DNA from: Bacillus sp. 1NLA3E
Lineage (GTDB): Bacteria; Bacillota; Bacilli; Bacillales; Cytobacillaceae
Length of the DNA stretch: 64,000 nt
Direction: 5' to 3'
Assembly: GCF_000242895.2 (NCBI RefSeq)
Contig: NC_021171.1
Location: 4,250,001-4,314,000 of the forward strand
Shown: positions 43,221-52,401 of the stretch, in pieces
Layout: every line of letters begins with the position of its first letter
How positions within the stretch are numbered: the first letter of the stretch is position 1
Translations under genes and position numbers: made by a program
The notes under the pieces: model-generated
Database searches by the model: none
Told to the model about the DNA's origin: nothing
What the model saw: the letters and a program-made list of their open reading frames with translations, nothing else

Positions 43221-46200
43221 GATAGACCGCCTCTCTTTCAATACTTTCCGCAGCAGACAATAGCTTCACAAGCACCGCTTTCCCCTTGCTAACCACATAG
43301 CCAAAGCCATTCGGGACTTCTTTATACATATCGCTTGTCGTCTTCAGCGGCTTCAATACATACTGGTCGGTAATGCCACTGCCAATCCAGATGAAATCAT
43401 TTACAGGCACATGCTCCTTAAACCAGCTTTCATATGAAACGGAGCTTAGTTTTTCGGTATAGTCTGAAAGCAGTAAGTTTACGTTTAGACCGTTTCCTTT
43501 TTCCAAAAATAACTTCAGCTTATCGCGCCCATCCTCAGTTAAGCTCATTTTCAAATCGGTAAAAGAATCGATGATGAGGGTGATATTTTCATAAACAGGT
43601 GGCTCATCCCCTGCTTCAATTGCATCCTTTTTCGTATTATTTCGGTACACCAATGTGTTAAAGAGATGAACGATCGTTTCCTCCAACTCCGCTTGCTCCG
43701 AAATATACTTGTAGCCGCGCAACCCGCCTCCAGTAAAATGCTGATTTGGATCGATCACGATCACTTCCCGATTACCAAAAGTCGCGACAAGCTCTGCCAT
43801 CCCCTGCAAAAAGCTTCCACATTGATCGCTGCTGGTTGCAGCGACCATAGTGATATAGGCACCGTGAAAATCAAAATGGGCCAACTGCAATGAATTTTTT
43901 TCAACCCCAACAGGCACTTTTTTCGTACCTATATCTCTTATCTCATCCCGCAAAAAGTCGATATCGATTTTTTCAGGAAGAATTGGCACTCGTTTCGCAG
44001 GGTGCTGCGTCCATTTCTTGCTCCAGTCACGGCAATAGTCACTCGTGAATTTATACATATTCTCAACATCTCGAACAATGTGAGCAGTCTGAAATTCATA
44101 AGTTAGCTCGTCTTTAAAAATACCTCGGCCTTTGTACTTGGACGGATAAACACCGTCAACATTTCCCAGTAACCCGGAATATTCACTATGATCATTCAAC
44201 TGCAGCACATACATCTGCTTAAAGTTTTGCAGCATCCGATATCTAATCGCACCCGTGTTGATCGCTGTTACGATAAAATTAACCCCATATTTCACACCTT
44301 CTCGAGTCAGGAACGACACCGTCTCTTCCTGATCCTCGTACATTTCCGAAAACGCCGAATAGTTATGGATGACCACAACGATTGCAGGCAGACTTTCAGC
44401 TGATACTTCGTTATAGGTGCTGAAGTCTCCACCGTAATTAGCCAGTAGCTTCTTTCTACACTCCACTTCAGCTGTCAACATTTTAAACAGATTGCCAATT
44501 TTTTCGCTCTCGTGTGACAGCATAACCTCGCCCACATGTGGAGCCTCCCGGAACCAGGTCAACGTTTCCGAACCAAAGTCCACCAAGTAAAAATTTACCT
44601 CATTAGGCGTATGCTCTTCCATTAATGAATAAATCAAACTCGACACGAAGGTGGTCTTTCCACTGCCAGCAATCCCATAAATAACCGCATTTCCATCCTG
44701 AGTGATCGGCATCGTCATCACCATCTGACGCTGGTTCGTTGGATCATCGTATTCACCTATGACTGGATTTAATTCGTGACACCGTGCTTCAACCTTGTAC
44801 TTAGCCTTCAACTCATTGATATAAATAAGCTCAGGAATTGGCTCGAGCCAGAGTGGACGAACCTTGATGTTTTCTTGTGCGGCGAGTTGAGACAGATAAT
44901 CGGTCACTTCATCAATTTGCTTTGGCGGATTTTTCGCTGCCGATTTCTTCCGGTCGATTTTCGCATTTTTAATGACACGCCCTAAATGATCAATCACAAC
45001 AACACTGTCATCCTTCTGCTTTTCAACTTTATCAGCAGGATAATAAGGTGCTCCTGCCCATGCTGACTGTCCCAGCATAAATAACTCATTAAAGCCGACC
45101 TGCAAGTAAAATCGACCGGTTGTTGATAACTCAGCGGCATCCGGTCGTTTGATGACTTCCATACTGTCCGCTTTTTCCTGAACCTTCAAAGAAATTCTAA
45201 ATTTGCTATTACTCCAAATCTGATCGTTAACAACCCCGGAAGGCTTCTGAGTTGCTAGAATCAAGTGGATTCCCAGACTCCGACCGATCCGTGCAGCACT
45301 AACAAGTTGTTCCATAAATTCCGGTTGCTGTGCTTTCAATTCCGCAAACTCATCGGAAATAATGAACAAATGCTGGAGCGGCTCAGTCACTAAGCCTTCA
45401 CGGTAACATTTCTGATATTTGTAAATGTCGATATTGCTTTCATCAATGCGCCGGCTTGTTTCGCTAAAAATAGCCTGACGCCGTTTCAATTCGCTCTGAA
45501 TCGAAATGAGCGACCGTTTGACCGCTGCCCCATCAAGGTTGGTAATCGTTCCGGCCAGATGCGGCAGATCAGAAAACGCGTTCGCCATCCCTCCGCCCTT
45601 GTAATCAATCAAAATAAACGCCACTTCATCAGGATGAAAATTGACTGCCAACGACAGGATAAACGTCATAATAAATTCACTCTTCCCTGATCCCGTCATC
45701 CCTGCAACCAAACCGTGCGGACCATGATATTTCTCATGAAGGTCGATCATGAACGGCTCCCCGGCAGTGTCGACACCAATTTGCGTTTCGATTGTCTTAG
45801 TCGGATTGTTTTCCTTCCATCTCGTCAGGGCATTAAGATGCTCGATTTTCCCAACACCGAACATTTCAAGGAAGGTCACCATCTCTGGGAGCTTGTACGA
45901 TTCACGCGCCGAATCAAGCTGGATATTCGCAAGTTTGACCGCAAGTTCCTCGGCATCCTCCTGCAAATAAATATCAGCCTGAAATCCGGTATATTTTCCA
46001 GAAATATCGTCTTTGTCATAGCTCTTCGAAAATTCCTTAGCCAGCTCAATGACATTGCAGCATTCCTTAGGCAAATTTTTCAGTTCATCATAAAGAGCAA
46101 TCAAACTATAGCCCATATCCTTCTTTTCCTTCAGAATAAGATTGACCATTTCAGCTTTTGGTGCCAGGCTTTTGCTCATTGAAAAAACAACAGTATGCTG

Positions 46201-47832
46201 TTCCAACTCCACTAATTCGCGATCCCCGCATTCCTTACGATTGCTGATTTCCTTTTCAAAATAAGCAGAAAGCTCCTTAACCTCATTTGCATCAGTCGCA
46301 ATGAACCGAACATTTTTGCCATCATTCCACACATGCGGAAGCCATTTTACAAACTTCCAATCTTCCTGTTCGTTTTTATCGTAAATAAACACAAGCTTAA
46401 GCTCATCGTAACTATGCAGCGCCGTCAGCTGAAAAATAAGTCCTTTAACAAACGACTTAACCTCTTCCCTGCTGCCGATAATGCCGCTGACCCGCTCCTC
46501 GGTTAAACTTAGGGTCACAGGCACCTTCTCCAAAATTTGCGGAGTCTCAAACATTTCGTAAAGCGCTTCTTGAAGATTGTCGTCTTCAAGGCTGAACTTT
46601 CTTTCCGGAAATTTAATATCAGCATTTAATGGCAAGTCGCCAATTCCCAATCTTACTTTTAGAAAATCATCCTGACCTGGTCCGCGTTCCCACAGATTCC
46701 GCTGGCGCCGCTTAATTCTTGACAGACAGTTTTCAAGCGTGACATGGTTTTCAAGCAAAATTTCACTTTGGTGCTGGCACTCATCCTTCACCACCTGCTC
46801 CATTTCCTCGAGATACTGCAAATATTTTTCCTGACGGATTCGTTCAAGCTTTGCCTTTTTTCTTTTTTCATATCGCTTTGTTAAAATCGGCCAGAGGATC
46901 GTCCCGATCAGCATGCTCACTGACATCACCAATGTCGGCATCGCCATCATCATATTCCCGCCAGTACTCATCACATTCTGCAAGGTCATCAGACCGGTGA
47001 ACATCGAAGCCATCCCCATCGTAATCGAAGGACCGAGCAACAGCATCAGCGGCGTTTCCTCCATATTCGCTTGCTGTGGCGGCGGATCAATTCTTATCTC
47101 AGCCTTTTGGATGTCCCTTTTAAATCTAGGCGATCTAAAGAACAAGTTGTCATTTACATCCTCATGATGAAATTCATCGAGCAGTACCTCCTCCCAGACA
47201 ACCGGTGTTTCAACTTGAAACGGATTAAAAGAGGTTCGATCGAGAAACACCGAGCGATGCGGGTTGTTCAATGATAGTAGCCGACCATTGTAGACAATTT
47301 TCAGCCCCATAATAAAAATACAGTCGCCAATTACGAGCCTTTGCTCCGTAATTTTCTCGCCATTAACATATGTACCGTTAGAACTATTTTTATCTTTAAT
47401 CATCGCCTGCCCACTCGCATCATAGACAATCGTACAATGCGCGCTCGAGACCAATTTATTTGCAAAACATATATGGCTATCCTGAGCTCTGCCAATGTTA
47501 ATAACAGCATTCGTCACTAGATGCTTCGTAAACACATTTCCATCCTGAGTTGGCGGCTCCACATATAACAACGCTGAAGGTCCATCGTCACGATTAATGA
47601 TGTAAGTTTCGAACAATTCAACCTTTATATTTTTAACTATTTCATTATGTGAATTTTTCAGATAAGCATATTTATTTGACTTTAAATACCAATGGCCCTG
47701 ATCTTCTTCGACTGCTAACAAATCGATAATTTTCCCCGCGTCATCAGCCGTTGATAAAATGTATCTTCCAGTCACTCTTTCCGGTAATACGGTACGAAAA
47801 ACTTTCCCTCTATCAAAAAGTGTTAATATCAA
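43213..47832 (-). CDS. essC: T7SS ATPase EssC/YukBA (FHA plus FtsK/SpoIIIE domains)
   Basis: 1539 residues, full length for EssC. The N-terminus has an EssC-type region and an FHA domain (about 110-195, INIGRAQDSHI, SSAHCTI, SSNGTYVNGE). Two transmembrane helices lie at about 270-325. The first FtsK domain has Walker A GMTGSGKS (about 708-716), DYKGGG and Walker B LFIISDEF; the second has GIAGSGKTT (about 1051-1059) and VVVIHNYSAF, a degenerate Walker B. The third ATPase domain is degenerate (AATSSDQCGS, LIIDSFTD). EssC powers and selects T7SS substrates. It is the first gene of the island, directly downstream of degU. The genes behind it lack EssA and EsaA. Confidence 0.96.
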   Translation of the reverse strand: MILTLFDRGKVFRTVLPERVTGRYILSTADDAGKIIDLLAVEEDQGHWYLKSNKYAYLKNSHNEIVKNIKVELFETYIINRDDGPSALLYVEPPTQDGNVFTKHLVTNAVINIGRAQDSHICFANKLVSSAHCTIVYDASGQAMIKDKNSSNGTYVNGEKITEQRLVIGDCIFIMGLKIVYNGRLLSLNNPHRSVFLDRTSFNPFQVETPVVWEEVLLDEFHHEDVNDNLFFRSPRFKRDIQKAEIRIDPPPQQANMEETPLMLLLGPSITMGMASMFTGLMTLQNVMSTGGNMMMAMPTLVMSVSMLIGTILWPILTKRYEKRKKAKLERIRQEKYLQYLEEMEQVVKDECQHQSEILLENHVTLENCLSRIKRRQRNLWERGPGQDDFLKVRLGIGDLPLNADIKFPERKFSLEDDNLQEALYEMFETPQILEKVPVTLSLTEERVSGIIGSREEVKSFVKGLIFQLTALHSYDELKLVFIYDKNEQEDWKFVKWLPHVWNDGKNVRFIATDANEVKELSAYFEKEISNRKECGDRELVELEQHTVVFSMSKSLAPKAEMVNLILKEKKDMGYSLIALYDELKNLPKECCNVIELAKEFSKSYDKDDISGKYTGFQADIYLQEDAEELAVKLANIQLDSARESYKLPEMVTFLEMFGVGKIEHLNALTRWKENNPTKTIETQIGVDTAGEPFMIDLHEKYHGPHGLVAGMTGSGKSEFIMTFILSLAVNFHPDEVAFILIDYKGGGMANAFSDLPHLAGTITNLDGAAVKRSLISIQSELKRRQAIFSETSRRIDESNIDIYKYQKCYREGLVTEPLQHLFIISDEFAELKAQQPEFMEQLVSAARIGRSLGIHLILATQKPSGVVNDQIWSNSKFRISLKVQEKADSMEVIKRPDAAELSTTGRFYLQVGFNELFMLGQSAWAGAPYYPADKVEKQKDDSVVVIDHLGRVIKNAKIDRKKSAAKNPPKQIDEVTDYLSQLAAQENIKVRPLWLEPIPELIYINELKAKYKVEARCHELNPVIGEYDDPTNQRQMVMTMPITQDGNAVIYGIAGSGKTTFVSSLIYSLMEEHTPNEVNFYLVDFGSETLTWFREAPHVGEVMLSHESEKIGNLFKMLTAEVECRKKLLANYGGDFSTYNEVSAESLPAIVVVIHNYSAFSEMYEDQEETVSFLTREGVKYGVNFIVTAINTGAIRYRMLQNFKQMYVLQLNDHSEYSGLLGNVDGVYPSKYKGRGIFKDELTYEFQTAHIVRDVENMYKFTSDYCRDWSKKWTQHPAKRVPILPEKIDIDFLRDEIRDIGTKKVPVGVEKNSLQLAHFDFHGAYITMVAATSSDQCGSFLQGMAELVATFGNREVIVIDPNQHFTGGGLRGYKYISEQAELEETIVHLFNTLVYRNNTKKDAIEAGDEPPVYENITLIIDSFTDLKMSLTEDGRDKLKLFLEKGNGLNVNLLLSDYTEKLSSVSYESWFKEHVPVNDFIWIGSGITDQYVLKPLKTTSDMYKEVPNGFGYVVSKGKAVLVKLLSAAESIEREAVYHG

Positions 47833-47864
47833 AACGTTCTCTCCTATTAATCGACATCAAACAA

Positions 47865-47888
47865 ACTTGGTAGTTTCCACTACCAAGT
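47865..47888 (-). promoter_or_regulatory. Perfect leader hairpin upstream of essC
   Basis: ACTTGGTAGT and ACTACCAAGT form a perfect 10-bp stem with a four-base loop, about 33 bases before the essC ATG. On the minus strand TTTGTTTGATG follows. It could be an attenuator, an RNA-protein site or a dyad operator. It is the only strong structure in the 335-base gap to degU (47833-48167). Confidence 0.5.
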
Positions 47889-48088
47889 CACAATAAATTA
47901 TTTTTTTAACCCGGTTTGCGCATTTAACCTATAACAATACTGCATGGCTTATTAATTAGGAAAATTATCCCACTTAATTTATTTTACACTATTGTGAGAA
48001 AAATCACTGAACTTTTTGTAAAATAATTTACTTTTTTATCATAAAATTTGGAAATGTGTAAAAAGTATGAAAAAAACGCAAAAAAAAA

Positions 48089-48114
48089 GACGACCATCAA
48101 AAGAAACCTTCGTC
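48089..48114 (-). terminator. Probable terminator of degU
   Basis: On the minus strand GACGA pairs with TCGTC around a 16-base loop, followed by a run of eight to nine T. It lies 53 bases past the degU stop. The stem is short but the T-run is clear. It would separate degU from the essC operon. Confidence 0.6.
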
Positions 48115-48167
48115 CTTCTGAGGTCAACCTATAATGAAAATCCCATCATAATAAAATGTTTTATTAC

Positions 48168-48896
48168 TTACCTTACCTCAACCCAACCATTTTTTATCGC
48201 CACAACAACCGCTTGCGTCCGGTCATTCACGCTCATTTTTTGTAAAATATTGCTGACGTGGTTTTTTACCGTCTTCTCACTAATAAACAACGCCTCGCCG
48301 ATACCGCGATTACTTTTTCCATCAGTTAGCAGCTGCAGTACCTCACATTCCCGTTTCGTTAATAAATGAAACGGACGGCGCACCTCTATTAAAGTCGTCA
48401 TACCACTTACGGTTCTAGCTGCAGACTGGCGACTTTCACCATAAGATCCGACAGTTTCCAATCCAACCGCAACCAAACGACGGTACTCATTCACCAAATT
48501 ATGGGTCACCTTCGGATGCAGATAACTGCCGCCATTAGCCACAACCTTTACAGCCTCTACCAGCATTTCCGCATCCATCTCTTTTAACAAATATCCACGA
48601 GCACCCGTTTGTAGAGCGCGCATCACATAATTCTCATCATCATGGATCGATAAAATAATCACCCTAGCCTCAGGGTACTTCTCAATTAACTGACTCGTCG
48701 CATCAATACCACTCGTCATCGGCATATTAATATCCATTAACACAACATCCGGATGATATGTATCAAATAAATCCACGGCCTCTTGTCCATCCTGTCCCTC
48801 AGCCACAACCTTAAACGTATTTTCAATCTCCAAAATACGCTTTACCCCTTCTCTAAACAATTGCTGGTCGTCAATAATAACAATATTCGTCGCCAT
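48168..48896 (-). CDS. degU: Response regulator DegU, without adjacent degS
   Basis: 242 residues from the ATG at 48896 ([14 protein letters not shown]) with GGGGTGAT upstream; an in-frame codon at 48932 has no ribosome site. The receiver domain has IIDDQ, the phosphorylation site VVLMDINMP and SIHDDENYV. The C-terminal LuxR-type helix-turn-helix is [22 protein letters not shown] to [14 protein letters not shown]. Blocks are nearly identical to B. subtilis DegU, which controls exoenzymes, competence and the yuk T7SS operon. degS normally lies directly upstream; here the 509 bases before the start hold no kinase gene or remnant I can read. DegU may rely on a distant kinase or small phosphodonors. 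Confidence 0.96.
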   Translation of the reverse strand: MATNIVIIDDQQLFREGVKRILEIENTFKVVAEGQDGQEAVDLFDTYHPDVVLMDINMPMTSGIDATSQLIEKYPEARVIILSIHDDENYVMRALQTGARGYLLKEMDAEMLVEAVKVVANGGSYLHPKVTHNLVNEYRRLVAVGLETVGSYGESRQSAARTVSGMTTLIEVRRPFHLLTKRECEVLQLLTDGKSNRGIGEALFISEKTVKNHVSNILQKMSVNDRTQAVVVAIKNGWVEVR

Positions 48897-49405
48897 ATAA
48901 TCACCCCTTATTGCAAGCATCCCGTTTAACAAATCCTTTGATCCCTTATAATATAGTTCGATAGTCTATAAGTCCTATTTGTGGGTCAGAACCAAACCAA
49001 AATCATCCAAATTTATTGAGCACAATATTCTTCAATATGTATTCAAGTGTTTTCGAATCAACCTCTCTACCAGCTTCCCCCCAAAATACCTTCTAATAAT
49101 TTCCAAACAATACCTTTTCAGAATATTTCAATTATAACACAAAAACCTTTATTCTCTTGGCAAAATTTATTACAATCAACTAGTGAGATATTGTCAAAAA
49201 ACAACTGAATTCCTCACATCTCCGCTCTTTTTGTCAAAAAGTAAAACAATTTGGAGAAACTCTTTTATAACGGCTAACTCAATTTAATTCGACACACCAT
49301 TTAGTTTGTGCAGGAAGCTAACCCTAGAATAAGATTTCGGGCCCAACTACGCTCGTTGAATATCCAACAAATACAACGTATAGAAAATAGAAAGAAGTGG
49401 TAAAC
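48897..49405. other. Gene-free divergent gap where degS is expected
   Basis: The interval between divergent degU and yvyE is AT-rich and C-rich over G on the plus strand. I see no long frame, no histidine-kinase motif and no clear terminator. It must hold both promoters. TTTTTGTCAAAAAG near 49220-49233 is a small dyad. Confidence 0.6.
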
Positions 49406-50041
49406 ATGCTGGCAAGTTATCTAACGGTCAAAGGCCCAGGCGAACACGAAATCGTCATCCAAAAATCACGTTTCATCGCCCACGTCGCCAGAGCCGAAAC
49501 AGAAGCCCAAGCCCAAGAATTCATCCAACGAATCAAAAAACAGCATTGGAACGCCACTCATAACTGCTCCGCCTATCTAATCGGCGAGCACGACCAAATC
49601 CAAAAAGCAAACGACGACGGCGAACCAAGCGGTACTGCCGGCGTTCCCATCCTCGAAGTCCTAAAAAAACGCAAGCTCAAAGACACAGTTGTCGTCATCA
49701 CCCGCTTCTTCGGTGGTATCAAGCTCGGCGCCGGCGGTCTCATCCGTGCCTACGGTAAATCAACATCAGAAGGCCTAGACGCCACCGGCATCGTCGAGCG
49801 CAAACTCACCCGTATCATCCACACCTCCGTGGACTACAACTGGCTAGGCAAGCTCGAAAACGAGCTCCGTGCGTCGGTCTATACAATCAAGGAAATACAT
49901 TACTTGGAGAACGTTGAAATAGAAACGTATGTCGAAGAAGGAAAAATCCAGATCTTTACGGATTGGATGGTGGAATTGACTAATGGGCAGGGTGAAATAA
50001 ATGAAGGGGAACTACTTTATCAAGAAATGGATATAGTGTAA
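49406..50041 (+). CDS. yvyE: YigZ/IMPACT family protein YvyE
   Basis: 211 residues from the ATG at 49406 (MLASYLTVKGPGEHEIV) with AAAGAAGTGG upstream; a GTG at 49397 is less likely. Family blocks are clear: KSRFIAHVARAETE, HWNATHNCSAYLIG, NDDGEPSGTAGVPIL and TRFFGGIKLGAGGLIRAYG. The exact biochemical role of the family is not settled; it is linked to translation regulation. As in B. subtilis it lies between tagO and degU. Its first about 460 bases use mainly C-ending codons, while the last about 170 use ordinary A/G/T-ending codons. Confidence 0.94.
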   Translation: MLASYLTVKGPGEHEIVIQKSRFIAHVARAETEAQAQEFIQRIKKQHWNATHNCSAYLIGEHDQIQKANDDGEPSGTAGVPILEVLKKRKLKDTVVVITRFFGGIKLGAGGLIRAYGKSTSEGLDATGIVERKLTRIIHTSVDYNWLGKLENELRASVYTIKEIHYLENVEIETYVEEGKIQIFTDWMVELTNGQGEINEGELLYQEMDIV

Positions 50042-50046
50042 AACCA

Positions 50047-50087
50047 AAAAGAGGGCAAACTCAAATGGTGAGCTTGCCCTCTTTTTA
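50047..50087. terminator. Bidirectional terminator between yvyE and tagO
   Basis: AAAAAGAGGGCAA pairs perfectly with TTGCCCTCTTTTT, and inner ACTCA/TGAGC nearly pairs as well. T-runs lie on both strands. The two genes converge here; the stem ends at the base before the tagO stop codon. Confidence 0.92.
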
Positions 50088-51182
50088 TCATTTATTTCGT
50101 AAATTGACGGTTCTAAGACCTCTAAATAATTTTAACAGCGGTTTATAATCATCCTTCACAAGACCAATCTTCTCGACAAACACCTCGATTATGATGATGA
50201 TTGTAAGCAGTATAAGAACTGATCCGCGAATTGTTGCTTGCGAAAAGATAAATGCAGCAAGTCCAAAAATAGCGCTCATTGCATAGATCAATAAAACTGT
50301 TTGTTTATGTGAATAACCAGCACGCAATAAACAATGATGTAAATGTGATTTATCCGGTGCTGACAAGGGTTGTTTATTCACGAGTCTTCTTATGATTGCA
50401 AAGAATGTATCCGAAATCGGTACACCAAGGATAATAACCGGGATAACAAGCGAGATAAACGTTACATTTTTAAATCCAAGCAATGAGAGAACACTAATCA
50501 AGAATCCTAAGAACAATGCGCCTGTATCACCCATAAAAATCTTGGCAGGATGGAAATTAAATACAAGAAAACCAAGAGTTGAAACAGCTGCTATTAGCGC
50601 AACAACCATTACATATGGACTTCCCATCAAAAAGGCCATTCCAGCAATAGAGAATAAAGCAATCGAAGAAACACCTGCTGCTAAACCATCCAATCCATCA
50701 ATTAAATTGATGGCATTTGTTATTCCGATAATCCACACCATTGTAAATGGAATACTTAACATTCCAAAGTCTAACTGGCCACCAAAAGGCAGGTTTATAA
50801 ACTCGACTTTTATATCCCCTAAAATAATTACCACTAATGAAGCCAAGATTTGCCCAAGTAACTTTACTCTTGGGGAGATCTCTTTCACATCATCAATTGC
50901 ACCTGTAATGATAATAATCAAACTTCCCAACAAAATTGCTAAATGGACGTAATCATTTGGGTGCAGGAGCGGTAAATTGAAATTCAGATTTGGTCGAATA
51001 ATAACTATGCCCAAGATGAAACTTATATAAATAGCCAGTCCGCCTAAACGGGGCATAATTTTTTGATGAACTTTTCGTTGATTTGGTTTGTCAGTTGCGC
51101 CAATTTTAAATGCCAATTTTTTTATTAATGGGGTGAGGAAGATCGAAGCACAAAAGCATAATAACAACGTAAAATACAACAT
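50088..51182 (-). CDS. tagO: Undecaprenyl-phosphate GlcNAc-1-phosphate transferase TagO
   Basis: 364 residues from the ATG at 51182 (MLYFTLLLCFCASIFL) with GGAGGG upstream; the in-frame extension to 51242 lacks a ribosome site. Polytopic MraY/WecA-type enzyme with RKVHQKIMPRLGG, DDVKEISPRVKL, NAINLIDGLDGLAAG, FMGDTGALFLGF and the C-terminal HLHHCLLRAG. It starts wall teichoic acid (and related wall polymer) synthesis by transferring GlcNAc-1-P to undecaprenyl phosphate. It is followed upstream by the dTDP-rhamnose and glycosyltransferase genes, which may use the same lipid carrier. Confidence 0.95.
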   Translation of the reverse strand: MLYFTLLLCFCASIFLTPLIKKLAFKIGATDKPNQRKVHQKIMPRLGGLAIYISFILGIVIIRPNLNFNLPLLHPNDYVHLAILLGSLIIIITGAIDDVKEISPRVKLLGQILASLVVIILGDIKVEFINLPFGGQLDFGMLSIPFTMVWIIGITNAINLIDGLDGLAAGVSSIALFSIAGMAFLMGSPYVMVVALIAAVSTLGFLVFNFHPAKIFMGDTGALFLGFLISVLSLLGFKNVTFISLVIPVIILGVPISDTFFAIIRRLVNKQPLSAPDKSHLHHCLLRAGYSHKQTVLLIYAMSAIFGLAAFIFSQATIRGSVLILLTIIIIIEVFVEKIGLVKDDYKPLLKLFRGLRTVNLRNK

Positions 51183-51498
51183 AGAGACCCTCCATACATT
51201 TATCATTACCTTATTTTTTAAAAACATAAATGTAAATTTCATTAATGCAAAATAATTTGATATCCAAAATTCGATAAATTACTCCTAAAGGATTATAGCA
51301 TAGACTTATCCTCAATGAAACTATTTATTTGAGCTACAAATGTAGAAGTTTGCTATTTTTTTGATAAAATGTAATTATATCCCTTAAACGTGTGTAATCA
51401 AAAACTTTTTTTCTAAAAAAGTATGAGTTTATCAATTACTATGACGAAACATTGTGAAGAAAGTTTCGTTCTTCTTAAAAAAAACATGCCCCACAATG

Positions 51499-51549
51499 AA
51501 AGCGGGAACCATATTGTCCATTTAAGTGGCCAATATGGTATCCCGCTTT
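51499..51549 (-). terminator. Long terminator after rmlD
   Basis: AAAGCGGGA and CCATATTG pair with CAATATGG and TCCCGCTTT, with one unpaired base on each side, around a 14-base loop. A-runs precede and T-runs follow. It starts seven bases past the rmlD stop and stands about 315 bases before the tagO ATG; the bases between (51183-51498) hold no gene. Confidence 0.88.
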
Positions 51550-51555
51550 TTATTA

Positions 51556-52401
51556 TTATCCTTTTAGTTCCTTCAGATAAGCCGATAATGCCTCATGCCA
51601 ATCTGGTAGCAATGTAAAGCCTTGTTCCGTTATTTTCTTTTTACTTAAGACAGAATAATTTGGTCGAGCTGCTGGGCGTGGAAATTGATCCGATGTTAAT
51701 GGATTTACCTTTATATCTACCCCTGCTTGTTTGAAGATTTCAACGGCAAAATCATACCATGAGCATACGCCTTCATTAGTGGCATGATAGACACCGTACT
51801 TCTCAGATTCAACCAAATCGATTATAAATCGAGCTAAATCAACTGTATACGTTGGTGAACCTACTTGATCATGGACAACGCCAAGTTCATTGCGGTCCTC
51901 AGCAAGTCGAAGCATCGTTTTAACAAAGTTATTACCATTAATTCCAAATACCCACGCCGTCCGCACGATAAAATAACGATCTAAGTTTTGCTTTAAAAAT
52001 TCTTCGCCAGCAAACTTAGTTTCACCATAAACACCAAGCGGGTTGGTAGGATGTTCTACTTCATAAGGCTCAGTTGCTGTACCATCAAAGACATAATCAG
52101 TACTGACATAAACCATTTTTGCCCCAACCTTATTAGCTGCTTGGGCAAGATATTTCGGCCCCAACGCATTAACATTGTAGGCAGTCTCTTTGTCTTCTTC
52201 GGCTGCATCAACATTTGTAAAAGCTGCGCAATGCAAAATCGCATCAGGCTTAACTTCGTCAAAATAGGCCTGTACTTTAGCCTCATCGGTAATATCTAAT
52301 TCATTGCGGTCAATTCCAAATACCTGATGATTTCTTGCGGTCAGTTGCTTTTCAAGATCATGGCCTAATTGACCCTTTACTCCCGTTACAACTACTTTCA
52401 T
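51556..52401 (-). CDS. rmlD: dTDP-4-dehydrorhamnose reductase
   Basis: 281 residues. Rossmann start MKVVVTGVKGQLGHDL, catalytic YVSTDYVFDG and YGETKFAGEE (Tyr and Lys of the SDR active site), and VRTAWVFG. It reduces dTDP-4-keto-L-rhamnose to dTDP-L-rhamnose with NAD(P)H. Its ATG shares one base with the rmlB stop (TAATG). Last gene of rmlACBD. Confidence 0.96.
   Translation of the reverse strand: MKVVVTGVKGQLGHDLEKQLTARNHQVFGIDRNELDITDEAKVQAYFDEVKPDAILHCAAFTNVDAAEEDKETAYNVNALGPKYLAQAANKVGAKMVYVSTDYVFDGTATEPYEVEHPTNPLGVYGETKFAGEEFLKQNLDRYFIVRTAWVFGINGNNFVKTMLRLAEDRNELGVVHDQVGSPTYTVDLARFIIDLVESEKYGVYHATNEGVCSWYDFAVEIFKQAGVDIKVNPLTSDQFPRPAARPNYSVLSKKKITEQGFTLLPDWHEALSAYLKELKG

Noticed and set aside
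45715-46182. 155-codon plus-strand frame inside essC
   Set aside because: Antisense shadow of a strongly conserved FtsK region; no ribosome site.
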